A stretch of 64,000 bases of DNA from an uncultured Candidatus Poseidoniales archaeon (lineage in GTDB: Archaea > Thermoplasmatota > Poseidoniia > Poseidoniales > Poseidoniaceae): contig CACEWA010000001.1 in the NCBI GenBank assembly GCA_902563095.1, positions 141,951-205,950 on the forward strand, read 5' to 3'. Made by a program: the position numbers and the translations under genes. Position 1 is the stretch's first letter. Each line of letters starts with the position of its first letter. Positions 51,597 through 59,305 of this stretch are shown piece after piece. The notes beneath the pieces were generated by a model. The model worked only from the letters and a program-made list of their open reading frames with translations, ran no database searches and had not been told where the DNA came from.

Positions 51597-51851
51597 ATGG
51601 CGTTAGGTCCAAAGGAAATTGCAGAGTTACTGAAAATGCGTGCTCTTGGCTTTAGTCAAGCAGAAATCGCTGACAAACTCAAGACTACTCAGCAGAATAT
51701 TGCTTACCATCTGAAGAAGTTACGAGAGAAAGCTGAGAAGAATGGAACAGATGAAGCGTTCAATGCTGCATTGATCGGTGGCTTAGTTGGTGCTACTGCA
51801 GGTATTGCAACATTTGCACTTCTTGAACTGTTGAAGAATCAGAAAGAGTAG
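51597..51851 (+). CDS. Small HTH protein with C-terminal hydrophobic segment
   Basis: An 84-residue protein. Residues 17-43 form a helix-turn-helix of the sigma-70 region 4 / Tfx type (L-G-F-S-Q-A-E-I-A-D-K-L-K, then Q-Q-N-I-A-Y-H-L-K-K-L). Residues about 57-79 are hydrophobic (A-L-I-G-G-L-V-G-A-T-A-G-I-A-T-F-A-L-L) and could insert in or lie on the membrane. It is 8 bases before jetA, so it is very likely in the same transcript, and it sits next to the palindrome upstream. A regulator of the jet operon is the simplest reading; a membrane-linked sensor is an alternative. Confidence 0.75.
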   Translation: MALGPKEIAELLKMRALGFSQAEIADKLKTTQQNIAYHLKKLREKAEKNGTDEAFNAALIGGLVGATAGIATFALLELLKNQKE

Positions 51852-51859
51852 GTGAGGCC

Positions 51860-53098
51860 ATGTCAGAGCGAGTAAGAGATTTTATCGGGATCTTACAGAG
51901 CAACGTGGAACTTGTTAATGAAGTAGCAAAACTAGAATCGCACACTATCTCACATAAATATCTGGTAAACCTAATCGAACAACTATATTCTCCTCCTACA
52001 CCTGAAATTCTGCAAAATCGTTTGAAGCGGTTATCTAACTCAAAACCATTCCCAGTATTGAGTTATCAAGAAGAAACCGACGAGTTTTTGCTAGCTCCCA
52101 AAGTAGCGAATCTAGTTTTGTGGTTATCGAACAATCTTCATCTTGCCAGTCATAGAATCATAAAAGCTCTAATCGATGATATCAACGATGTTTGCGATTC
52201 TATTTCAGAGATTATTGAGGAACAACCAATCAATCTCTACATGCTGAAAGAAAGGATGAATCAGTTATCTAAATCCAATATTGAATTAGCGGAGTGTGCA
52301 GGTGGCAATCTACGTTCGATTGGAACTAAAGTTCAGGAATTCAAGGAAGAAATTCTTGATTTCGAAACAAAACAAATCAAGGCAAGGTTACTGATGGATG
52401 ATCACTTAACTCCAATGAGAGAAATAATTGATCCTGATGGACCTATGATTCATGCCCTTGAATCAGCAGCAAACAAATTGAGTCAAATTCAGTCAAGAAA
52501 TACAATACCTCTTTCTGACAGAGAAAATGCTTCAAATTTACAGAACAAACTAATCAATAATCAAAAGTCTGTTAGAGAAAATCACTGGTCAGCATACTCT
52601 CAATTGCAACCAATACTAGCGCCTTATTTGAGGCCAGCAAGCGATCTAGTAAAGGGGGCAAGTATTGCCCTTAGTATCATGAATAAACGGGGGGTTAAAT
52701 CACTTAAATTACACGAACACCTCAAGTTAACAAAATCAACTAGGCCTACAGGAATCTATGATGATGAACATTTAGAAATGTGGTTCCAAAGAAACAAATC
52801 GCGTGACTTTGTTGATGAGGAAATATCATTTGCACCAGGACTAATCAATGATTTGAAATTTGATATTCCCATAATTGGCTTAGCAGAAAAAATAGTTTCA
52901 GAGAGGCCAATAGAGGACTTGTTAGCGTATATCTTGGATGCAGAAAAATTCCAAAACCATACACTTTCAAACTGCAATAATGCTGCAACAGACATTCTAA
53001 TTGAGATTAATGACTTTGGAAAAATCAATGTTGGTGGAATCCAGCAATACCAGAGGGGAAATCAAAAACTTGAGGTGAGGAAAATTGCAATTGAATGA
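51860..53098 (+). CDS. jetA: Wadjet component JetA (MksF-like kleisin)
   Basis: A 412-residue, mostly helical protein in the first position of a jetABCD-like operon. Known JetA/MksF is the kleisin subunit that bridges the two heads of the SMC-like JetC. The N-terminal 100 residues could form a winged helix (L-V-N-L-I-E-Q-L-Y-S-P-P-T then F-P-V-L-S-Y), followed by a long helical middle and a C-terminal domain with W-F-Q-R-N-K-S-R-D. GGTGAGG precedes ATG 51860. The identification relies on position and size rather than a catalytic motif. Its 3' end overlaps jetB by 14 bases. Confidence 0.75.
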   Translation: MSERVRDFIGILQSNVELVNEVAKLESHTISHKYLVNLIEQLYSPPTPEILQNRLKRLSNSKPFPVLSYQEETDEFLLAPKVANLVLWLSNNLHLASHRIIKALIDDINDVCDSISEIIEEQPINLYMLKERMNQLSKSNIELAECAGGNLRSIGTKVQEFKEEILDFETKQIKARLLMDDHLTPMREIIDPDGPMIHALESAANKLSQIQSRNTIPLSDRENASNLQNKLINNQKSVRENHWSAYSQLQPILAPYLRPASDLVKGASIALSIMNKRGVKSLKLHEHLKLTKSTRPTGIYDDEHLEMWFQRNKSRDFVDEEISFAPGLINDLKFDIPIIGLAEKIVSERPIEDLLAYILDAEKFQNHTLSNCNNAATDILIEINDFGKINVGGIQQYQRGNQKLEVRKIAIE

Positions 53099-53639
53099 AA
53101 ATTTACCCGAAATAAAGGATTTACTTTGGCAACTACTTCGTGGTAAGCACATCGATATAGAAGATAACAGGTATCAAGAAGTCGTAGATCGATTTGATGA
53201 GTTTAAATTAATATTGCATTCTCTAGGATTTGATTTGATTCACGATTCTATGGGCTTTTTTTATCTTCAAAGACCAAATAAGTCTGAAGAACGTATCACC
53301 TCAGCAAAGATTTGTACCTTGTTTTTCGTAATTGTTCAAAGATTACAGGAATGTAAAGAGGGGCATGAACCATTAGATTTTGCTTATCTCACAGATCGCA
53401 AGGGGTTTGATTTAGAAAATCTGATTTCTCATTCAAATTTGGACGATACTCTAAGTCGCTTATTGAAGGATATCGACTTGACTGATGATGCTAAAACCGA
53501 AGAAGTGCTTGATACAATGAAACGTATGAATCTAGTTGAAAGATTGCCAACAAATAATTGGAGATTCAGAAGGAGTATTGCACGTTTAGAACGTGTAGCC
53601 AGCAAGTATGCAAATTATAGTGAGGATGAAGAAGAATGA
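53085..53639 (+). CDS. jetB: Wadjet component JetB (MksE-like)
   Basis: A 184-residue protein in second position of the operon. JetB/MksE binds the kleisin and helps hold DNA. The sequence fits the family: an N-terminal L-L-W-Q-L-L-R-G-K-H-I segment, F-K-L-I-L-H-S-L-G-F-D-L-I-H-D, G-F-F-Y-L-Q-R-P-N, and a second winged-helix-like unit near M-N-L-V-E-R-L-P-T-N-N-W-R-F. The start is TTG 53085 with GAGGTGAGG at the right distance, inside the end of jetA. It overlaps jetC by four bases (ATGA). Confidence 0.78.
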   Translation: MQLNENLPEIKDLLWQLLRGKHIDIEDNRYQEVVDRFDEFKLILHSLGFDLIHDSMGFFYLQRPNKSEERITSAKICTLFFVIVQRLQECKEGHEPLDFAYLTDRKGFDLENLISHSNLDDTLSRLLKDIDLTDDAKTEEVLDTMKRMNLVERLPTNNWRFRRSIARLERVASKYANYSEDEEE

Positions 53640-56350
53640 CTCGAAATGGACTCACTCGCCTGATTATGATAGGATCAGGGGTATCAGATTATGTTGAGAT
53701 TGAACCCTCAAAATCTACACATCTAGTTGCTGACAATAATATCGGAAAAACATCGATTTTGTCCACATTACAATTTTTGTTGATTGATGATTGGAAACAT
53801 ATGGATTTCCCAAAAAGTAGACTTGAAACCGAGGAGTTCTACTTCAAATCACGTAAAAGCCTGATCATTTTTGAGATTAAAGATGCTGAAGGTACAGAAC
53901 ACATGGTAATTTTTAGAGGTAATGGTTTAGCTAGCAATAAGAGATATACACGGTGGATAATGGGTGGACATTATGACAAATCAATATTTATTTCAGACAA
54001 TGAAGAGGGAGAACTAGTTCCAAATGATTGGGAGATCATTGTTGCGAATGCTGCCAACCAAAGAAGACCGATTGACGAATTCCGAACAGCCAATGACCTG
54101 AGAAAGAGATTACGCTCAAATCCCCGCTGGTTACCTACAATAGAAGGTACTGCACATAATAATTTCATTACTGTTTTGAAGACATTGAACACATTAGGAG
54201 AGGTCAAAGAAAAGAAGTTGAAACAAGTTCTACTCGATATTAATGAAAGCTTAGAGCTTAGCATGGACTTTTCTAAAGAGTTCGGGGTTCAATGGTACGA
54301 TTATCAAGAACGAAAATTATCCCACATCGAGATTAGTAAAAAATCAGAATCTATTGTAAAGGCTAAGCAATATGTTGAACAAAAGGCAGAAACACAAACA
54401 CGAATAATCGAAATGTTGAACGAAATTGGTCCAAGTATTGAATCATTGAGCAACAAGATGGATTCATTGAAAGAACATCATCAAAAAAATATAGTGGATG
54501 TGCAAAATGAACTAGCAGAATTAGAGTTAGAAAAAGGAAAGTTACAGGAGTCAGTTAGTAAATTGAATCGAGATCAGGGGGGCCTTGGTACACAAATTAG
54601 CCTCCATGAAAATATGGAGAAATGGGCTTCTGACAAAACAATCGTTTCATTAGAAAAATTGTCGAAAGACGCTGAAAAGGAATATTTTTCTTTGAAAAGT
54701 AGAGTGATGAAGGCTGAGTTACAGGAATATGAATCCTCAGAACGGATACAGGTTCAAATCCAGAAATATGAAACCGATGTGAGCAATCTCAAAACAGCCT
54801 TAGAAAATAAGCAACACACATTAATCGATAGTCTACAAAAACATAGTCTTGAATTCTCTCCAGATCCGTGGAAAGTATTGAATCCCCAGTTACTTATTCA
54901 AACAGGAGCCATTTCAAATCCCGATGAAACCAAGACGCTTCTTGATACTATTTCACGTTCAATAACAAATTTGTCATTGGATTATCACGGTATTAAGGTT
55001 GAATCTCTGGAGGGAGTTCAAGGATCTGGACAGTTCGACAATCCTGAGGAGATTCGTAATGAATATAATGACAAATTACGAATTTTAGAAGCCATGAGAG
55101 TTAGACTGAAAGATATCGAAAATTATGAGAAACTACAAGCAGAAATGGAGATTTGCGAAAAGGATTTCAACATGAAAAGAAAAGACGTTGAATCCATGAT
55201 GGAATGGGAAGAGAATGGAAAAACAAAGCTTGCAGAAAAGAGAGAAGAAATGATCAAACTCTTAGAAGATAAGAAAGAATCTGAGAAAGCAGTAATCTCA
55301 GTCGAAGAAAAGCACGGTAAAGTGAAAGCCAAATTAAGTCGAATGGAATCTGAATTAGGTCGTTTAGAGTCTAGAAATGGCAATGTTTTGCAAGACTGGA
55401 TGTCATTGCAACAGAAATTTATTCCAAACCTGGCTTTCAACGCAGAAGGTAAACTAGAACTTGAAGAGATTGAGGCTGAAATCTTCAAGCTACGCCAAAT
55501 TGAACGAAAATACGACAAGGCTGATAAGAAAGTCACTGAATATCAATTAGAGTTGTATTCTCTCTCCGCTCATGTCAGGAATCCGTCTAGTGAAGAGTTC
55601 TTCCCAATGATCTTTGAACGATTACAAAACCTTGAACTCGAGAAAGAAAATCTCGGCAAAGAATGGATAAATATCGCAACGAACATGGGCTCTAAAGCAA
55701 ATAATCTGAAGCAGAGTTTGAACAAATTGAGACAAGAAGTACATGACATTAACAAATTATTCAGGGGGACAAATGTTTCTAATCTGGATGAATTTAGTGT
55801 AGAATTTATTGAACATTCTAATGATGTTTCACTCATCAAAAATATCTCGAATCTGACTGCCTTTTCTGCATGGACAAAGGATGAGGATGAAGTTGCTGCA
55901 ATCAATAGCTTGGGAGATGCAATGACCTCAAGATCTTCGATTAATATTGCCGATTTATTCCACCTGCGATATAACGTGAAAAACAAGGGTAGTGAGAAAC
56001 AAATGGTAATCGATAATCTAGATGATTCAGGTTCCACTGGGACTGTGACAATTATCAAGGCTGTTTTGTTAATGATTTTACTTAAGAAGACGTTGAAATA
56101 CAAACAAAGGAGTAGAGTCCCATTACCAATATATCTCGATGAGGTTGGTATACTGGGGCCAAGGAATTACAACCAAATAATCGAAGTTTCAAATAGCCTT
56201 GGATTCCAGATATTTACTGCAAGTCCGAAATCTGTAGAAACTGCAGATGTAGTTTATCCTCTGATTGGAGGCAGAAGCAAAGATCGGCTCTTTGTGACTC
56301 CAGAATTTTCTAGGCCCAAGCCAACAACTTTGGGGGGAGAGGAAGAATGA
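53636..56350 (+). CDS. jetC: Wadjet component JetC (MksB-like SMC ATPase)
   Basis: A 904-residue SMC-like ATPase, the motor of the Wadjet complex that extrudes DNA and senses small circles. The P-loop is A-D-N-N-I-G-K-T at 32-39; the usual first Gly is Ala. Long coiled-coil arms run from about residue 240 to 700. The signature region S-G-S-T-G-T-V is near 798-804 and Walker B L-P-I-Y-L-D-E-V-G at 830-838 (Asp 835, Glu 836). Known JetC proteins are often about 1,100 residues, so this one has short arms, nearer to MksB. It overlaps jetB and jetD by four bases each. Confidence 0.88.
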   Translation: MTRNGLTRLIMIGSGVSDYVEIEPSKSTHLVADNNIGKTSILSTLQFLLIDDWKHMDFPKSRLETEEFYFKSRKSLIIFEIKDAEGTEHMVIFRGNGLASNKRYTRWIMGGHYDKSIFISDNEEGELVPNDWEIIVANAANQRRPIDEFRTANDLRKRLRSNPRWLPTIEGTAHNNFITVLKTLNTLGEVKEKKLKQVLLDINESLELSMDFSKEFGVQWYDYQERKLSHIEISKKSESIVKAKQYVEQKAETQTRIIEMLNEIGPSIESLSNKMDSLKEHHQKNIVDVQNELAELELEKGKLQESVSKLNRDQGGLGTQISLHENMEKWASDKTIVSLEKLSKDAEKEYFSLKSRVMKAELQEYESSERIQVQIQKYETDVSNLKTALENKQHTLIDSLQKHSLEFSPDPWKVLNPQLLIQTGAISNPDETKTLLDTISRSITNLSLDYHGIKVESLEGVQGSGQFDNPEEIRNEYNDKLRILEAMRVRLKDIENYEKLQAEMEICEKDFNMKRKDVESMMEWEENGKTKLAEKREEMIKLLEDKKESEKAVISVEEKHGKVKAKLSRMESELGRLESRNGNVLQDWMSLQQKFIPNLAFNAEGKLELEEIEAEIFKLRQIERKYDKADKKVTEYQLELYSLSAHVRNPSSEEFFPMIFERLQNLELEKENLGKEWINIATNMGSKANNLKQSLNKLRQEVHDINKLFRGTNVSNLDEFSVEFIEHSNDVSLIKNISNLTAFSAWTKDEDEVAAINSLGDAMTSRSSINIADLFHLRYNVKNKGSEKQMVIDNLDDSGSTGTVTIIKAVLLMILLKKTLKYKQRSRVPLPIYLDEVGILGPRNYNQIIEVSNSLGFQIFTASPKSVETADVVYPLIGGRSKDRLFVTPEFSRPKPTTLGGEEE

Positions 56351-57174
56351 GTCTTCCCAAGATTTTGAAAAAGATTCTTGATGATGGATATATTACAGGC
56401 TCTAAAATTCCTAAGTCTACTAAGTCAAGTGTGGATCAACTCGTCGCAATAAATGCCTTAGAACTGAACATTCTGAAAAGAGGTTCAAGATATTCAATAG
56501 GTAACGAAGAAATTTTCCAAGCGGAAATATCCGCTAGATATCCAGAAGGGTTAGAATCGGTAATAAATTTCAACTCTCATTCATCTAGGCACTTGGGAGT
56601 TAAATCCCTAAAAGATGCCAAATTATCTAGGAAAAAATACGCCACAGTACAAATGTTCGTCAATAGTCCATCTGAAGTATTTTTGAATGGTAAATCAATT
56701 CCCGATGGCATTGAATCATTTTCATTATCGGTGTTGGTAGATTCTTTGTGTAAATGGGAAATTAATGGTGACATTATCCTAATCGAGAATCAAGAACCTT
56801 ACCTGCGTTCTCAATCATTATTCAGTGGAGCAAGTGCAATAATTTGCTATAATGGAAGAGTAAATGAGAAAATATCAGAATGGATTAATGAATCAAATAT
56901 GAATGTTACAATCTGTCCAGATTATGATCCAGTAGGGCTAGATGAATATTGTAAACTAAAGTCCAAAATCGGAGAGAGACTCACTCTATTCCTGCCCGAA
57001 ACAATTACTGAAGACTTCAAGTATTCAACCTCTCAATTACTCGATAAGAAAAAAAATAGAGAAGTTTTGGTTAGAATAGCTAATGACAAAAATCTTGACA
57101 TGGATGCAATAAAAGTATTGAAACTGATTCAGAAATGGAATGCAGGTCTTATGCAGGAATTGTATTTTGAGTAA
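56347..57174 (+). CDS. jetD: Wadjet component JetD (MksG-like toprim nuclease)
   Basis: A 275-residue protein that would be the DNA-cleaving subunit. Its C-terminal toprim domain has I-L-I-E-N-Q-E (Glu 147), a strand I-I-C-Y-N-G-R, and P-D-Y-D-P-V-G (Asp 192 and Asp 194), matching the E...DxD metal site of JetD/topoisomerase VI A-type nucleases. The N-terminal 100 residues form the DNA-binding half. It is about 100 residues shorter than JetD of well-studied systems. ATG 56347 overlaps the jetC stop (ATGA). The operon ends here; a 215-base spacer with a recombinase-like fragment follows. Confidence 0.85.
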   Translation: MSLPKILKKILDDGYITGSKIPKSTKSSVDQLVAINALELNILKRGSRYSIGNEEIFQAEISARYPEGLESVINFNSHSSRHLGVKSLKDAKLSRKKYATVQMFVNSPSEVFLNGKSIPDGIESFSLSVLVDSLCKWEINGDIILIENQEPYLRSQSLFSGASAIICYNGRVNEKISEWINESNMNVTICPDYDPVGLDEYCKLKSKIGERLTLFLPETITEDFKYSTSQLLDKKKNREVLVRIANDKNLDMDAIKVLKLIQKWNAGLMQELYFE

Positions 57175-57185
57175 ATAACTCATAC

Positions 57186-57389
57186 TTACTTGTAAGCTAA
57201 AATTCGGGAAACTTGTTTGTGTGACCATTTTCCTCCACGCTTAGTTGGAACTCCACAAGTGTTCAATTCTCTTGCGATTTGAGAGATTGAGATGTCATCC
57301 TCATGATATCGCACCTTGATGTATTCAATCCAATACTGTTCTTTTTCATTTTCAACGAAGTTGTTGTCCTCGGTGTGTCCTTGGCCTAT
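57186..57389 (-). pseudogene. Serine-recombinase-like C-terminal fragment
   Basis: An open frame of 67 codons without ATG. It encodes S-I-S-Q-I-A-R-E-L-N-T-C-G-V-P-T-K-R-G-G followed by K-W-S-H-K-Q-V-S-R-I-L-A-Y-K, the helix-turn-helix pattern of the recombinase domain of large serine recombinases (Ia-x-x-LN-x-x-Gi-x-T-x-x-G-x-x-W). No catalytic domain is present. The frame is continuous with the restriction-enzyme gene on the same strand, separated only by that gene's TAA (57390-57392). Most likely a decayed recombinase end; a read-through extension is conceivable but unlikely. Confidence 0.55.
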
Positions 57390-57391
57390 TT
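57371..57391. repeat. Right copy of the 21-bp direct repeat
   Basis: Matches 50191-50211 at 19 of 21 positions in the same orientation. It covers the first two bases of the restriction-enzyme stop codon on the minus strand and the adjoining start of the recombinase-like fragment. Confidence 0.5.
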
Positions 57392-58157
57392 AAGTCATAA
57401 TATATCTAGCACTTTTGACCAGTCTTATGCTATTATAGTCGTATTCATCTGTAAACTCATACATCCAAAACATATACTCAAATCCACGTTTTTCGAAGAA
57501 CAAAGGAAGTACTTGCTTTGTGGTATCCTTAGACCACTTTCTGTACGGATAGTATAGTTGCCTAATGATGACATCCTTCATTTTCACATTCTTGCCTTCA
57601 ATCAATATAACGTGATTCTTGCCTTCATATCCAGCATCAACTTCAGTTTGAACACTCTTTTGTTCGACTAAAGTATTACGAACTCTGAAAGAAAATTCGG
57701 GCGTATATTTTCTCCCTCTTATTGTGAGATATAGTTTCCCAACTCCTGCAAAATGCTCAATCATTCCAGTTGCATACGCAAAATCAAGATGTTGCATTTC
57801 AGAGTTTCCTACTAAGGATGATTCTATTGGGAAATCTAATTTTGCATCATACAGTATTGGTTCTGAATTTATCTCGGGAATATCGGTATATCCCTGGCCC
57901 TTGATAATGGCATAATAACCATTTTTTACAGGTAATAGAAACAGGTTTTTCTCATTAAAAACTTGAGGTTTGTCTTTCTTTTGGGCTTGATAACATAAAA
58001 TTCGAACTTCCTTTTCTGCAGTTTTTTTGAAATCCTGGCATGCTGTTTTGATTTGTTTCGCAGTAATGTAGAAAGGCTCTTTGTCAAAATCATGATTGTG
58101 TATGTCGTATGCATCAAATATGGCCAACCAAGGAATATCTTTAGAGGGGTTGCCCAT
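57390..58157 (-). CDS. Type II restriction endonuclease
   Basis: A 255-residue protein 35 bases downstream of the Dam-family methylase. The nuclease core is V-D-A-G-Y-E-G-K-N-H-V-I-L-I-E-G-K-N: Asp in the first strand and I-E-G-K as the ExK motif, followed by a helix with R-Q-L-Y-Y-P-Y-R-K-W. An N-terminal region of alpha/beta type (L-P-V-K-N-G-Y-Y-A-I) precedes it. Position next to an adenine methylase is the main support for a restriction role; if its partner methylates GATC, this enzyme would cut the same site. GAGTGA precedes the ATG. Confidence 0.75.
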   Translation of the reverse strand: MGNPSKDIPWLAIFDAYDIHNHDFDKEPFYITAKQIKTACQDFKKTAEKEVRILCYQAQKKDKPQVFNEKNLFLLPVKNGYYAIIKGQGYTDIPEINSEPILYDAKLDFPIESSLVGNSEMQHLDFAYATGMIEHFAGVGKLYLTIRGRKYTPEFSFRVRNTLVEQKSVQTEVDAGYEGKNHVILIEGKNVKMKDVIIRQLYYPYRKWSKDTTKQVLPLFFEKRGFEYMFWMYEFTDEYDYNSIRLVKSARYIMT

Positions 58158-58192
58158 ATCTTGGTCACTCAGTTCTGATATTAGAACTAATT

Positions 58193-59080
58193 CTAATAAT
58201 TCTTAATCAGTAATTCACTGATTTTTCCTCTTCTGTCTGGGTTGCTGTTAATTGCTCTACTGGCAAACACTCTATCAATATCAAAATCTCTGTAGAGTTC
58301 ATCAAAGAATTCGTCATCTTCAACAGTATTCTTAGGATCTGAATTGGAAAGTAAGAATAACACATCCTTCTTATGAAGTTCTTTTGTTAAAGATGCTAAT
58401 TCTGCTTGATTTTCATCATTAAAATCACCTTTGGAATATGAAATAAAGCTTGATGTTTTTGACAAAGGCCTGTAAGGTGGATCAAAGTAAACAAAACTCT
58501 TGTCATCGACCCATTCGAGACATTTTTCATATGAGGCGTGATGAATTATTACGCCTTTTAACGCTTGATTAACTTCTTTTAGAGATTCAGCTGAGGGAAA
58601 AGAGGGATTCTTATATCGGCCTGTCGGTACATTGAATTTACCACTTCGGTTCAAACGGAATAATCCATTGAAACATGTTTTGTTTAGAAATATCATCTGT
58701 GCAACGCGTGATGACCTTTCTTCATCAGTCATCGATTCAATATCGAGATTTGAGTTCCATAAGTCTCTAATTTTATAGAAATAATCACTCCTCTCTTCAG
58801 TGGTCGATGGAAACTCATCAACCAATTTCTCTAATGATGATATCACATCATTTACAGAAGATTGTAATTGCCTGTAACATAATACTAATTCCAAGTTGAT
58901 ATCTGAGATGTGAATTTGTTTGAAATTGTAATTTTCCAACATGTGAAAAAGCAAAGCGCCACCTCCTATGAAGGGCTCAACATAAGTCTCAACCTCATTT
59001 ATTTCTGAAGGGAGCCTCTTTTCAATCTCCGAAATCAACTGACGTTTACCACCCGCCCACTTCAGAAATGGTTTCGCCAT
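58193..59080 (-). CDS. dam: DNA adenine methylase, Dam/DpnM family
   Basis: An N6-adenine methyltransferase of 295 residues. The N terminus P-F-L-K-W-A-G-G-K-R-Q-L is diagnostic of the D12 class. Motif I is P-F-I-G-G-G-A-L-L-F, and the catalytic motif IV is F-D-P-P-Y. Other class features are I-S-D-I-N-L-E-L and F-N-V-P-T-G-R-Y. This class mostly methylates GATC, but the specificity cannot be read from sequence. It is the upstream partner of the restriction enzyme on the same strand. The A/T-rich codon use of this pair differs from the core genes. Confidence 0.92.
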   Translation of the reverse strand: MAKPFLKWAGGKRQLISEIEKRLPSEINEVETYVEPFIGGGALLFHMLENYNFKQIHISDINLELVLCYRQLQSSVNDVISSLEKLVDEFPSTTEERSDYFYKIRDLWNSNLDIESMTDEERSSRVAQMIFLNKTCFNGLFRLNRSGKFNVPTGRYKNPSFPSAESLKEVNQALKGVIIHHASYEKCLEWVDDKSFVYFDPPYRPLSKTSSFISYSKGDFNDENQAELASLTKELHKKDVLFLLSNSDPKNTVEDDEFFDELYRDFDIDRVFASRAINSNPDRRGKISELLIKNY

Positions 59081-59174
59081 ATCTTTTTGTCAATGTCGGT
59101 CGTTATTGAAGTCAACGATTATTCATCACTGTAGCCAGTGGTTTTGAGTGTCGATAGGTAGTTGGTTGGTGGCG

Positions 59175-59304
59175 GGTGTTTGAATGGTTTCAGCACACCG
59201 TCTGAGGGATAACGCGCGAAGCCTTGATGTATTGGAGCCCTAACTGCGTGATGTCCTTCGGGACACGGGATGCACGCCGCTTCGGCGGTTAAGGTGGTAA
59301 CACC
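59175..59304 (+). ncRNA. Structured leader or small RNA before the XerA-type gene
   Basis: Three tetraloop hairpins in a row: TGTCC-TTCG-GGACA at 59252-59265, CCGC-TTCG-GCGG at 59277-59288, and GGTG-GTAA-CACC at 59293-59304. The first two have UUCG loops and the third a GNRA loop. Upstream, GGTGT (59175-59179) pairs with ACACC (59195-59199) and AGGG (59205-59208) with CCCT (59238-59241). The third stem contains the Shine-Dalgarno of the gene starting at 59306. The region is clearly more G/C-rich than its surroundings. No known RNA family is recognised; it may be a translational control leader or an independent RNA. Confidence 0.55.
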
Positions 59305-59305
59305 A

